Part shown: positions 34,801 to 42,222 of the stretch, one piece after another | Layout of the letters: each line of letters starts with the position of its first letter | How positions within the stretch are numbered: the first letter of the stretch is position 1 | Origin: Malurus cyaneus samueli | Lineage: Eukaryota; Chordata; Aves; Passeriformes; Maluridae | Direction of reading: 5' to 3' | DNA length: 64,000 nucleotides | NCBI GenBank assembly: GCA_009741485.1 | Contig: CM019227.1 | Span: 10,216,938 to 10,280,937 of the forward strand | Program-made: the position numbers and the translations under genes | Notes under the pieces: generated by a model | Seen by the model: the letters and a program-made list of their open reading frames with translations, nothing else | Database searches by the model: none | What the model was told of the DNA's origin: nothing

Positions 34801-37684
34801 TGCCAAAGACAGATAGTGTTAAAACCTCTTCCTCTCAGAAGGATGAGAAGGCTCTTGGTACCCCACGGAAGGCTCACCCCAAAGTGACAAAGGATCACCC
34901 AGAAACCAGACCAGCCAAGGAAGAGAAGGCAAAGAAAGAGCATCCAAAAGAAGCCAAGGCAGAGAAGCCCTCCAGCAAGGAGGAGAAGTCAAAAAAACCT
35001 GCTGAGAAAAGCAAACTTTCCGATGCCAAACCTGAGAAAAGGAAAAGAAAAGCAGAGGAAAAGGTTGATAAAGAACATGAAGCCACTTCCACAAAGGCCT
35101 CTAAACCCGAAACAGCAGAATCAAAAACCTCGCCCAAGGGGAAGGCTGAACCCGAGGGGGAGAAAGGAGAGCGAACGCCAGAGGATAAAGCTGCTTTTCT
35201 TAATAACCCGTCCAAAAAGATAAAACTTAATCGAGAAACTGGAAAAAAGATTGTGAGTGGAGAAAACGTGCCACCTGGAAAAGAAACTGTGGAAAAACCT
35301 GAGCCCAGCAGCACCAAAGTTAAAGCGGAAAAGTCAAAGGGAAAAGCAAGAAGGAAAGTGACAGCAGCTGATGGTGCTAGCTCAACTCTTGTGGATTACA
35401 CCAGGTACCTCAGCAATGCTTTTCCTTTTCTTTCTTTTTTTCCTCTTCCCCCTCTCCAATTCACTATGATGCCTAATGAAAGGAACAGCTAAATTCATGC
35501 TGCATGAGGGAATGATCCATGATCTTCCCTGTGAAACTATACTTGGGTCAAATTCAAATGTTGAGGAAAACAAGCAGTTTTTACTGTACAGGAAGCCGGT
35601 AGGGTTAGTTCATTGGCGATGCAAACCCAAAAAATTAAGACATTTGTTGGGGACTTAAGATAGCGTTTTGGTAATCTGAAGAGCTTTTTAAATGTCCATT
35701 TTTTAAGGAAGAACACTGGGGCATGAGGATAAAACTGTGGCTGTCTGTACCTCTCCATAATTGTTTACTTTCATGTTGAAAGAAGAATGGATATCCAATT
35801 TATCTTCCATTGGGAGAAATAGGACATGAAGGAATTACCAGATCAGACAGTCCCCAATCTGATAATCTTGTGTCTTTGTTAATTAAATGTATAGTAGCAA
35901 GATACTAAATTAATTGATTGCTCATAATCTCAGTCAGTAGACTCAGCCTTCCTCTTGTCTGTTCCCTTAATTGAACATCTTTGGGAAAAAATGCTGAGAA
36001 TTCAGAATTGAAATACAAGGCAGTTCATAAAATGTTCCCAAAGATGGCTGTGTGTGCATCCCATTACTAATGTCCTGTTTTTCCTCCCAGCACGAGTTCC
36101 ACTGGGGGAAGCCCTGTCAGGAAGCCCGAGGAGAAGCCAGACACCAAACGAACTGTCATTAAGACCCTGGAGGAGTATAACAACGACATAACAGCCCCTG
36201 CTGAGGATGTCATTATCATGATCCAAGTCCCTCAGTCCAAGTGGGATAAAGATGACTTCGAGTCTGAAGAGGAAGATATCAAATCCACCACCCAGGTGCC
36301 CCCAGCTGTAGTAAAACCCACCAGTATTATCAAACCTGTGAGTGCAAAGGCACCAAACTCGCTCAAACACGCTGAAAAGGAAATGGAGGCTTTGGAGAAA
36401 ACACAGAAAGCTGTAAAAGAGGCAAGTTATGAAAGCGCCCAACACGATACCAAGAGTTCAAAAAGTTCCGTGTCAAGTGAAAAAGGCAAAACCAAAGACC
36501 GGGATCATTCTTTGTCAGACAAGGACAGTTCTGAGAAGAGGAAGAGCAATGTTCAGCCAGAAAAATTGCACTCAGAACGTGCAGCTGAACAAGGAAATGG
36601 AAAAACTGTATGTCAACCTTCCAAAGATGGCAGATCTTCAGAAAAACATGATAGTGGCCGTGGCTCTGCTGCGAAGGACTTCACTCCCAACCGAGACAAG
36701 AAGTCTGACCATGATGGCAGTAGGGAGCATTTGAGTTCCAAGCGCAGGGATGAGAAGGGTGAATCAGCACGGAGGAAAGACTCCCCATCCCGGAACAGAG
36801 ACTCCACAGCAGTGCAGAAGAGCAAACCGAGAGAGGAACGTGTGGAACCACCCAAAAAGGGCCCTGCAGAGGCCAAGCGGAGCAGCTACAGCCCCCCACG
36901 GGAGCACAAGCCCGTGGAACACAAAGCTGTGCACGACTCCCAGCGCCTCACTGAGGAACACAAACCTCCGGATAAAAATCCAGCAAAAGACAAGGAGAAA
37001 GAGAAAGAGAAGCATGTACCAGAAGTCAAGAGCAATAAGGAGAAAGAACCAGGGGTCAACAAACCACCTGTGAAACCGGACTCGCCAGAAGTTAAAGTGG
37101 AGAAGGAGAACGTGGTGGTGGTGGCGGGTCAGAGCGATAAAGGCGTGACGAAGCCGAAGCCACCGGTGAGCAGTGCCGCACGCCTCTCATCCGACCTCAC
37201 CCGTGAGACTGATGAGGCTGCCTTTGTGCCAGACTACAATGAGAGCGACAGCGAGAGCAATGTGTCTGCAAAGGACGAGGAGGCTGCAGGGAAAACGCCC
37301 AAAGAAGAGAAGGAAAAGGCTGTGGATAAGGCGAAAGAAGAGGTGGTGGCACCGGCTCCCGCCGAGCAGCCAGAGGCGGGCAGGAGCCAGAGCCAGAGCA
37401 GCCCCAGCGTCAGCCGCAGCCGTAGCCACAGCCCCTCCGAGAGCCAGACACGGAGCCACAGCAGCAGTGCCAGTTCAGGGGAGAGTCAGGACAGCAAGAA
37501 AAAGAAAAAGAAGAAAGAGAAGAAGAAGCACAAGAAGCACAAGAAACACAAGAAGCATAAGAAACACATGGGAAATGAAACAGAATTGGAAAAGAGCCAA
37601 AAACACAAACACAAGAAGAAAAAATCGAAGAAGAGCAAAGATAAAGAGAAAGACGACCAAAAAGTGAAATCTGTCACGACATAA
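9625..37684 (+). CDS. RBBP6: RBBP6, E3 ubiquitin-protein ligase, complete gene in 17 coding exons
   Basis: Exons join at 9625-9790, 15614-15713, 18263-18299, 22910-22954, 25313-25401, 25522-25618, 26172-26311, 27154-27326, 28182-28285, 28725-29092, 29939-30032, 30113-30191, 30282-30327, 31452-31814, 32162-32263, 33662-35404 and 36091-37684. Every intron is GT-AG and the phases close, giving 5340 nt and 1779 residues. Domains seen: DWNN ubiquitin-like fold (about 1-80), CCHC zinc knuckle (C161, C164, H169, C174), RING (C259-C299), poly-Gln (336-349) and poly-Pro (351-360), Pro-rich stretch (about 520-620), RS domain (about 669-767), Lys/Glu-rich region, and Lys/His-rich tail (about 1717-1750). 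From family knowledge, RBBP6 is a nuclear protein that binds p53 and RB1, promotes MDM2- and YBX1-directed ubiquitination, and activates pre-mRNA cleavage with the polyadenylation machinery. The 9625 ATG is chosen because family members begin M-S-C-V-H-Y-K. I see no frameshift or premature stop. Confidence 0.97.
9791..15613 (+). other. RBBP6 intron 1
   Basis: Opens with gtgcgt in the CpG island, then becomes AT-rich. I recognise no transposon, RNA gene or additional exon. Short ORFs inside it look like chance. First introns of CpG-island genes often hold regulatory sites, but none stands out. Confidence 0.8.
15614..15713 (+). CDS. RBBP6: RBBP6 exon 2, DWNN domain
   Basis: The acceptor ttccag precedes 15614 and the donor gtaagt follows 15713. 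Together with the last base of exon 1 it encodes E-Y-T-D-D-S-A-L-I-P-K and then V-I-V-R-R-I-P-I-G-G-V-K. This is the second half of the DWNN domain, residues 56-88 with codon 89 split. It sits after a 5.8 kb first intron. Confidence 0.96.
15714..18262 (+). other. RBBP6 intron 2
   Basis: 2.5 kb of ordinary AT-rich intron between two DWNN exons. No repeat family or RNA gene recognised. Confidence 0.8.
18263..18299 (+). CDS. RBBP6: RBBP6 exon 3 (37 nt), end of DWNN module; switch point for a short isoform
   Basis: The acceptor ttctag ends at 18262 and the donor gtatgt starts at 18300. It encodes I-S-R-S-E-P-V-S-G-T-S-K-A (residues 89-101). This stretch differs most from the human sequence I recall, while exons 1, 2 and 4 match closely. 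The exon has two possible fates: splicing to exon 4, or read-through into intron 3, where an in-frame stop and a poly(A) signal follow. Confidence 0.93.
18263..18730 (+). CDS. RBBP6: Alternative terminal exon for a DWNN-only short RBBP6 isoform
   Basis: If the exon 3 donor is not used, translation continues from 18300 with V-C-K-N-T-I-S-H-F-F and stops at TAA 18381-18383. That adds 27 residues after residue 101, a 128-residue protein holding only the DWNN domain. An AATAAA at 18710-18715 is followed by a GT/T-rich stretch, so cleavage near 18730 is plausible. As I recall it, human isoform 3 (DWNN-13, 118 residues) uses the same read-through and starts with the same residues. The match in peptide and position is the main support; the 3' end is inferred from sequence alone. 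Confidence 0.7.
18300..22909 (+). other. RBBP6 intron 3
   Basis: 4.6 kb. Its first 430 bases double as the end of the short isoform's terminal exon. The rest is AT-rich intron with no recognised repeat or exon. Confidence 0.8.
18710..18715 (+). terminator. RBBP6: Intronic poly(A) signal in RBBP6 intron 3
   Basis: AATAAA followed at once by tgtttggagtgtatttttt, a good GT/T-rich downstream element. It lies about 330 nt after the in-frame stop that follows exon 3 read-through, so it is the likely 3' end of the DWNN-only transcript. Confidence 0.6.
22910..22954 (+). CDS. RBBP6: RBBP6 exon 4 (45 nt)
   Basis: The acceptor aacag ends at 22909. The donor is AAG|gtatat, and a TA dinucleotide run follows at once. 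It encodes residues 102-116, I-D-D-S-S-A-S-I-S-L-A-Q-L-T-K, as I recall them in human. Its length is a multiple of three and both edges are phase 0, so skipping it would keep the frame. Confidence 0.95.
22955..25312 (+). other. RBBP6 intron 4
   Basis: Begins with a TA dinucleotide run at the donor (about 22956-22972). Around 24000-24400 the sequence has the character of a 3' UTR and ends in AATAAA at 24381 with a GT-rich stretch after it. No protein-coding exon is seen. Confidence 0.7.
25313..25401 (+). CDS. RBBP6: RBBP6 exon 5, linker before the zinc knuckle
   Basis: The acceptor gcacag ends at 25312 and the donor gtaagt starts at 25402. It encodes T-A-N-L-A-E-A-N-A-S-E-E-D-K-I-K-A-M-M through H-E-Y-D-P-V, with codon 146 (N) split into exon 6. 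This is an acidic, probably helical segment that is highly conserved in the family. Confidence 0.96.
25522..25618 (+). CDS. RBBP6: RBBP6 exon 6, CCHC zinc knuckle
   Basis: Encodes residues 146-178. The motif C-F-R-C-G-K-P-G-H-Y-I-K-N-C is a complete CX2CX4HX4C zinc knuckle with C161, C164, H169 and C174, a fold that usually binds single-stranded RNA. A proline-rich lead-in (G-P-P-P-P-S-Y) comes first. The intron before it is only 120 nt. The donor gtaaga starts at 25619. Confidence 0.97.
26172..26311 (+). CDS. RBBP6: RBBP6 exon 7, conserved spacer between zinc knuckle and RING
   Basis: The acceptor aacag ends at 26171 and the donor gtaagt starts at 26312. It encodes residues 179-224 with codon 225 split, including K-S-T-G-I-P-R-S-F-M-M-E-V and T-N-T-G-K-Y-A-I-P-T-I-D. 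This segment is almost invariant among vertebrate RBBP6 proteins, and its role is not obvious from sequence. Confidence 0.95.
27154..27326 (+). CDS. RBBP6: RBBP6 exon 8, first half of the RING finger
   Basis: Encodes residues 225-282 plus one base of codon 283. An acidic/serine run (S-S-S-S-E-E-D-D) leads into the RING, whose cysteines C259, C262, C274, C275 and C280 are visible. P-C-C-G-N-S-Y-C-D-E is the U-box-like RING signature of this family. The donor gtaagt splits the next cysteine codon, C283. Confidence 0.96.
27886..28036 (-). mobile_element. CR1 LINE 3' fragment in RBBP6 intron 8
   Basis: Begins cagaatttcataatggtttg and continues gggttggaaggaaacttaaa, the complement of the CR1 tail and 3' UTR, then accaggccagg-type blocks. 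Antisense to RBBP6 and 5' truncated. Confidence 0.8.
28182..28285 (+). CDS. RBBP6: RBBP6 exon 9, second half of the RING finger
   Basis: Completes C283 and encodes residues 284-317: I-R-T-A-L-L-E-S, then H-T-C-P-T-C (C296, C299), then D-A-L-I-A-N-K-F-L-R-Q. The C-P-x-C pair closes the RING cross-brace needed to recruit E2 enzymes. The donor is gtaatg at 28286. Confidence 0.96.
28725..29092 (+). CDS. RBBP6: RBBP6 exon 10, poly-Gln/poly-Pro linker after the RING
   Basis: Encodes residues 318-439 with codon 440 split. After a conserved N-N-F-K-N-E-T-G-Y-T-K-R-L-R-K comes a pure glutamine tract of 14 codons (28779-28820, twelve CAG and two CAA), one leucine, then ten prolines (28824-28853). The conserved L-M-R and R-Q-Q-D-P-L-M-I-P follow, then a poorly conserved S/P-rich stretch. 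I do not recall the glutamine tract in human RBBP6, where the K is followed directly by Q-L and prolines. Confidence 0.94.
28779..28820 (+). repeat. RBBP6: CAG/CAA repeat encoding 14 glutamines
   Basis: Twelve CAG and two CAA codons in the RBBP6 frame, directly before a ten-codon CCN proline run (28824-28853). The CAA interruptions break the pure CAG array into short runs, which usually limits instability. Confidence 0.95.
29939..30032 (+). CDS. RBBP6: RBBP6 exon 11, low-complexity linker
   Basis: The acceptor tttgtag ends at 29938 and the donor gtaaat starts at 30033. It encodes residues 440-471, ending S-L-L-E-E-K, which lines up with human L-M-E-E-K. Identity is low apart from this end. 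Exon 12 follows after an intron of only 80 nt. Confidence 0.88.
30113..30191 (+). CDS. RBBP6: RBBP6 exon 12
   Basis: The acceptor cccaag ends at 30112 and the donor gtaagg starts at 30192. It encodes G-Y-Q-V-P-V-L, then P-S-L-L-G-P-Q-G-Q-S-I-P-T-T. The human protein has G-Y-Q-V-P-V-L-G-T-P-S-L-L-G-Q at this point, so the assignment is firm despite the divergence in the middle. Confidence 0.9.
30282..30327 (+). CDS. RBBP6: RBBP6 exon 13 (46 nt)
   Basis: The acceptor caacag ends at 30281 and the donor gtaagt starts at 30328. It encodes G-H-P-M-R-A-G-A-L-R-R-P-G-W-E, with codon 513 split. R-P-G-W-E matches the human protein exactly. Splicing straight to exon 14 gives W-E-L-S-N-R-G-R, skipping a stretch present in the long human isoform as I recall it. 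Confidence 0.88.
31452..31814 (+). CDS. RBBP6: RBBP6 exon 14, proline-rich region
   Basis: The acceptor ttaaag ends at 31451 and the donor gtaagt starts at 31815. It encodes residues 513-634: R-T-Q-A-P-S-L-P, then long proline runs (V-P-V-P-P-P-P-L-Y-P-P-P-P-H), then the strongly conserved L-S-R-E-E-F-Y-R-E-Q-R-R-L-K-E. The proline-rich part is a likely SH3/WW-type or splicing-factor docking surface (inference). Confidence 0.94.
32109..32150 (+). repeat. 23-nt-period tandem duplication next to the exon 15 acceptor
   Basis: ttgtaataaaggtcaaact occurs at 32109-32127 and again at 32132-32150. The second copy ends 11 bases before the acceptor AG. Confidence 0.9.
32162..32263 (+). CDS. RBBP6: RBBP6 exon 15
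   Basis: The acceptor taacag ends at 32161 and the donor gtaact starts at 32264. It encodes residues 634-668: K-K-K-S-K-L-D-E-F-T-N-D-F-A-K-E-L-M-E-Y-K and then E-R-R-R-S-F-S. Nearly identical to human, this is a charged, probably helical segment leading into the RS domain. A 23-nt-period duplication lies directly upstream of the acceptor. Confidence 0.96.
33662..35404 (+). CDS. RBBP6: RBBP6 exon 16, RS domain and RB1-binding region
   Basis: A 1743-nt exon (acceptor tttaag, donor gtacct at 35405) encoding residues 668-1248. It opens with an RS domain of many R-S and S-R pairs and Y-S-R-S repeats (to about residue 767), typical of splicing-speckle proteins. A conserved R-E-Y-F-N-R-Y-R-E and D-F-R-D-P-F-E-K-E-R-Y block follows, then a long Lys/Glu/Ser/Pro-rich disordered part with probable nuclear-localisation clusters such as K-H-K-K-H-R-K-R-R-K. 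From human annotation as I remember it, the RB1-interacting region (about 980-1140) falls here. Confidence 0.96.
35405..36090 (+). other. RBBP6 intron 16
   Basis: 686 nt with donor gtacct, a weaker match to the consensus than the gene's other donors, and acceptor tcccag. If retained, the frame stays open for about 29 more residues and stops at 35490-35492. Confidence 0.8.
36091..37684 (+). CDS. RBBP6: RBBP6 exon 17, p53-binding region, Lys/His-rich tail and stop
   Basis: The acceptor tcccag ends at 36090; TAA is at 37682-37684. It encodes residues 1249-1779. S-T-S-S-T-G-G-S-P-V-R-K and T-A/P-A-E-D-V-I-I-M-I-Q-V-P-Q-S-K-W-D-K-D-D-F-E match the human protein. The region corresponding to the human p53-interacting segment (about 1433-1544, from memory) lies here. 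Near the end are an S-R-S-H-S-P-S-rich patch and a tract of repeated K-K-H units (37497-37570), a nuclear/nucleolar-type basic tail. The last residues are K-V-K-S-V-T-T. Confidence 0.96.
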
Positions 37685-38105
37685 ACCGACAGATAATGAA
37701 AAAATGACTTAATTACTAAGTCATCTGTATGAATTTTGTTAAAATGTAAACGACTTCAAGCGTTGTAAATAATGACATGAAAGATCCTGTGCTGCACTTA
37801 AAATATTGCTGCTTGATTATTTGATTTTTACATCAGAGCTTTATAAAAGTGAACATTTTGTACAGAATTGTGAGTTGTGACCATGTAACATGAAAGGTTT
37901 TGCTGGGGCATCTTCTTTTTAACCACCATTAATTAGTTTGGGTGGAGTTTACTGTACTGTGAAGTTTTTCACATTCGGGTTTTTTTTAATTGCCTGGCAG
38001 AAGCAGCTGGTACCAGTTAGCAAATACTGGCAGATGAATTGCAGAATACATTACAGCCCTGTTATGTCACTTTTTGATTACAATAAAAAAGTTTTCAGTA
38101 AATGA
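37685..38105 (+). other. RBBP6: RBBP6 3' untranslated region
   Basis: Runs from the stop codon to the probable cleavage site, about 420 nt and AT-rich. It contains a perfect Pumilio element TGTAAATA at 37764-37771. A CR1 fragment begins about 30 nt beyond the expected cleavage site. Confidence 0.8.
38082..38087 (+). terminator. RBBP6: RBBP6 poly(A) signal AATAAA
   Basis: Canonical hexamer about 400 nt after the stop codon, followed within 40 nt by a GT-containing stretch (cagtgtgag). It is the only strong signal between the stop and the CR1 element. Confidence 0.85.
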
Positions 38106-38136
38106 CCCAGTGTGAGATTTCTAGTGGGAGTTGCAC

Positions 38137-38247
38137 ATGACCTGGGAGCAGCCTGGTGTAGTGGAAGATGTCCCTGCCTGTGGCAGAGGGGTGGGACTGG
38201 GTGGGTTTTAAGGTCCTTCCAACCCAAACCATTCTAGGATTCTAACA
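38137..38247 (+). mobile_element. Short CR1 3' end just beyond the RBBP6 poly(A) site
   Basis: Contains gcagcctggtgtagtggaag, atgtccctgcctgtggcaga, aaggtccttccaacccaaac and cattctaggattcta, the last 110 bases of CR1 with tail. It starts about 30 nt past the predicted RBBP6 cleavage site. Confidence 0.85.
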
Positions 38248-40794
38248 GTTGTGCCAGAGAAAAAAACTTCCTGGAAATCATTGTGTGGGAAAAAGAACTT
38301 ACAAAGGAGTTTAATTTTGGAAAAACTGGCAGGACCTGCCCTGGTGGAGGATGAGGAGGTGCTGGGAGAGGTGTGCCGCTCCATTTGCCAAGGAGCCAGG
38401 GATTTATAGGGTAGAATATGGGATGCGGCCCCAAGTCTGCAGCCCCACTTAGAGCTGGCACTGACTGCTTAAGGTAATGTGCACAAAGCTGTCATGTGGC
38501 TGCTTTGTTCTGGTTTGCTTGGAAAGTTGTTGTCCATTGGGTTTGGAAGTGTGTGGTCATTAAGGCCCCATTCCAGCCAAAGACAGTCTGAAATTTGCCA
38601 GCACACACGTGCACATAGGTGTTAAGCTCCCTGTTACTGGCATTTTCTCTCCAAATGCTGCTCACTGGGTATTGGTGTGTTAAACAGAACTTTCTGGCTG
38701 GTGTTGGATATGGGGGTGATACCTGTCAGCCCTGACACCTTTGTGACACGTGGGCTCAAAAGGGACAGGACAGGAAAGCCTGGAAAGGCAGAATCTTGCT
38801 CTGAGCAGTGACAGGAGAGATAAAAAGTGGAAATTATTAGCTGGATAATTTAAAGATGTAATTACAAAGAGGTGACAGTTGGGTTGCTCAGCTATCAAAG
38901 CCAGTGGGGAGGAGGGTGGGGTGTGGGAAATGCGTGTCAGTAAGAGCACCAGTAGTGATCACTGGACAGAGCAGGGACAGCCCTTGGCCATGAGATTTGC
39001 CCAGAGTATGGTGTGGAAGTGCTGTGTGTGGAAGCACCATTTCCAGCTGGCAGAAAGCACTGTGCACAGGTGGCATCCTGAGGGCTGGGCAGCACAGAAA
39101 TTGTACAACAGGGACATTGATCCTGGTTCTCCCTGGGGTGAGCAGGCAGCTCGGCCATCCTGCATCAGAGATGGAGCATCCTGAAAGGTAAAACGAGCAC
39201 ACCAGGTTCACTGCTGGCTTTCACCCCCAGGACTTTGTTCTTTTTAATGTCACGCCTTCCTGGTGGATTCCAGGTGTTTCCTACCCAAGAAAAAGCAGGC
39301 TTCCAGTTCATCTGCTCCCGTTACTGCTTTCCAGAAGGAAAGACTACAAGTGGGTGAAGGTGTTAGAGGTGCTTGGCAGGGATTTGCTGTGTGTAGGGCA
39401 GGGTGGGAGCACAGGAAGACTCCCTGAGCCTCCCTTGGCATAGTTTGTGCTCATGAGGATGAGGCTGGAAAACGTGATTTTGTACTTAGCGTGCATGCTT
39501 TGGCCTAATGAAATTGAAAATTCAGGAATCAGGGAAAGGGGATTCTTACTTGAGTTGCCATGTGCTAAGTGCTTTATTACTGAGATTCAAGTTAATGAGC
39601 AAACTTGCACTGGAATTAAATTTGAACTTTTTTTATGGAATATCTCCATAAACCCAGTAATACTGTGTATTTCTATATAACCTTGTGCTGGAAAGCCCAA
39701 TTCAACCTGTTGAGGTGTTGGAGAGGTTTCGTGGTGTGGCCACGCTGTGCCTGGAGCCCTGGGCTGGTGTTTGCCTCAGGACAGCAGGTAGAGTGGTTTC
39801 CTTGGGTGTCAATGACTTTCATTTGGCCTCCTTGTATAATCTCAGAGTCAATTCAATTAAAAGTGAAATGTTTTGATGATTCCCAGCCTTATCTTAATTC
39901 CCTTCAGTGCAGAATATGCTGTAAGTTGATAAAGCTTGGAATTGGGCACTGCAAAGGCAGTGCTGTGTCTGGGGGGCCATCGGGTTAGGAATAACGGGAT
40001 GGTTTTGTCCACAACTTGTCTTTGGGGCTTCTTTTGCTAAAGATTTGGTGACTCCCCAGGCATTTGCTTGCAGCCACCCCCGGGGTTACACGGGCCCCAG
40101 GCAGTGCAGGTGCCGAGTGAGCAGCAGTGCCCTTGGGGACAGCCCTGGCTCCATGGAGAGTGGTGGCACCTTTCCAGACCCGTCACGGTCTGCACACAAC
40201 AATGAAGCAACGCCCCATTGGGCCATGCCGGGCTCCTCTGGGCAGCGGCAGCACCGGGAGGGTTTTGTAGGAGGAGGAGGATGGTGCTGAAGACGAAGAT
40301 GCTGTGTGGAGCTTGGGCAGGCTGGCACGGTGTTGCCCCACTCGCCGAGCTGGCATCACGCCGGGCACGAGGGGACAAGGCGTCGCTGCCGAGCCCGTGA
40401 CCCGGTTTCCCTTCTTACGGAGCGAGGGCTTCGCTCGCAAATTCCAATTCTAATCCAGCGCCGCTCCTGCGCCAGGCTGCTGCCAGAGCCCGCCCCAGCA
40501 GGTCCCGCCAAACGGGCTCTCCTCCTCCTCGTCCTCCATGGAAATGCCCCCGCGAGCTCTGCTGATACCCGTGCCTTTGAGAGGTAAATGAGAGTTGAGT
40601 AATTAGCAATGGTGCATTGAGGGGTGAAATTCATTGGGTTTCATTTCCATCAGCTCCGCTATCGCTGTAGTGCGTCCCGGGCTGGGGACGTGTGTGGGGC
40701 AGCTCTGGCCGGGTGCTTCCACCCCATCACCTTCTGTGGGGTCGGGACAGGGTGAGGCTTCTCAGATGAGAAAGCAGGCGTTTCTCCATCCACT

Positions 40795-40827
40795 CTGTGT
40801 GTGTGTGTGTCTGTGTGTGTGTGTGTG
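40795..40827. repeat. (TG)n microsatellite
   Basis: TG dinucleotide run with one C interruption. Confidence 0.95.
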
Positions 40828-41093
40828 CACACGCCGGGGCTGCTGTCACCCTTTTGTGAGCGAAATGGCTGTTTGGTAGCAGCGAGAGAGGGCTCCTTGC
40901 CAAGCTGCCTAATTAAGACTGAGCATATGCAGATTCGCCTTGTTTTCCGCTAATGACAGCTGCAAACAGTTATTTGTTGGGCTCGCTGGCGCTGGGTTGG
41001 TGACACGAGGCCAGCAACGACTGAGCGATCCGGCCGTGCACAGCGACACCGTGGCCGAGGGTGTGAGCATCACCGGCCTCCTGGGGGCTGCTG

Positions 41094-41217
41094 GGGCTCA
41101 GTCCGGGCTGCTCCCCGAGGATCTGAGCCGGTCAGCCCTGCCAGGGGGTGCTGGGGCTCAGCCCGTACCCTCGGTGCTCCCCAAGGAACCGAGCAGGTCA
41201 GCCTTGCCTCAGCATCC
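41094..41217. repeat. Two-copy tandem duplication, unit about 60 bp
   Basis: The block from gctggggctcagtccgggct to gccggtcagccctgcc recurs as gctggggctcagcccgtacc to gcaggtcagccttgcc, with scattered substitutions. Confidence 0.7.
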
Positions 41218-41267
41218 TTGGCATCGCCCCCAGCGCCTTGACTTGGGAGCTGCCAGAGGGGGGATGT

Positions 41268-41306
41268 TTCGCTTTGTTTTGCTTTGCTTTGTTTTGTTTT
41301 GTTTTG
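41268..41306. repeat. (TTTTG)n-like microsatellite
   Basis: Mixed ttttgc and ttttg units. Confidence 0.9.
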
Positions 41307-42109
41307 AGCGTTGCCAGCAGCACAGACACATCATGATGTTTTCACAGGAAAACAAATAAAGATGTGTGCAAACGTGGGTGACATTTGTGGTTTGCCAGCA
41401 AAGCGGCCCTTAGCAATGCTCTGCCAGCTGAGAACCGAAGCAGAGACCGAGGGAACTCCCTGCCCGCAGCCCTGCCCTGAGGGCAGCTGGCAGCTCTCCA
41501 GAATTCCCGGCTTCCTAAGGATGCTCTCAAACAGAGTGTGTTTTCATTGGTTTTGTCTTTATTATGGTTATGCTGATGGAAGAAGAGAGCCTTGCCCAGC
41601 ACAGGAAGCCTGAGCTAACAAAACGCTCTGTGTCACAGATGAAGGCACTCCACGTTGTTTTAAGGATGCAGGGAAATGAGGACATGGGGGAAAAGTCACC
41701 GTGGAGATATAATTAAGTCCTGTTTGACACACATCCTGCTGCGAGCTGTGCCTCAGGGCTGGGATACTCTCGTGTGTCCCCTCTCCCCAGAGCCTGGCGG
41801 GAGTGGACGTGCTTGGGTCTGGAATCAGAGGATTTGGGGATCCCTCCCTGGCTGTTTAACCTGTACGTGTATTTTGGCTGTTTCTAACCTGGGGCACGGA
41901 GCAGGGGTGGGGGCACGAGGGCAGCTCCTGCTCTGCCCCATGGGCATGGGGTACCCCAAAAGCCAGGAGCCAGGGCTGGGCTGCAGCGCTCGGGCTGTTC
42001 AGCTGCTGGGTTTGTGTCCTTGACCCCGAGGAGCAGGAGAAAACTGTGCTGGGAAGCTGAGCTGGACTGACACAAGCAGCCCAGTGTGGGGAGGATACAG
42101 AGGCACCCC

Positions 42110-42222
42110 CATCCCATCCCATCCCATCCCATCCCATCCCATCCCATCCGATCCCATCCATCCACCCATCCCATTCCATCCATCCATCCCATCCCTCCCA
42201 TCCATCCCATCCCATCCCATCC
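42110..42222. repeat. (CATCC)n / (CATC)n satellite-like array
   Basis: About 113 bases built from atccc and catc units with a few substitutions. The minus-strand translation gives repeated G-W-D-G-M, an artefact of the repeat. Confidence 0.95.

Noticed and set aside
34298..35317. Hydrophobic minus-strand frames rich in F, S and L over exon 16
   Set aside because: Complement of Lys/Glu codons gives Phe/Leu/Ser; these are shadows, not membrane proteins.
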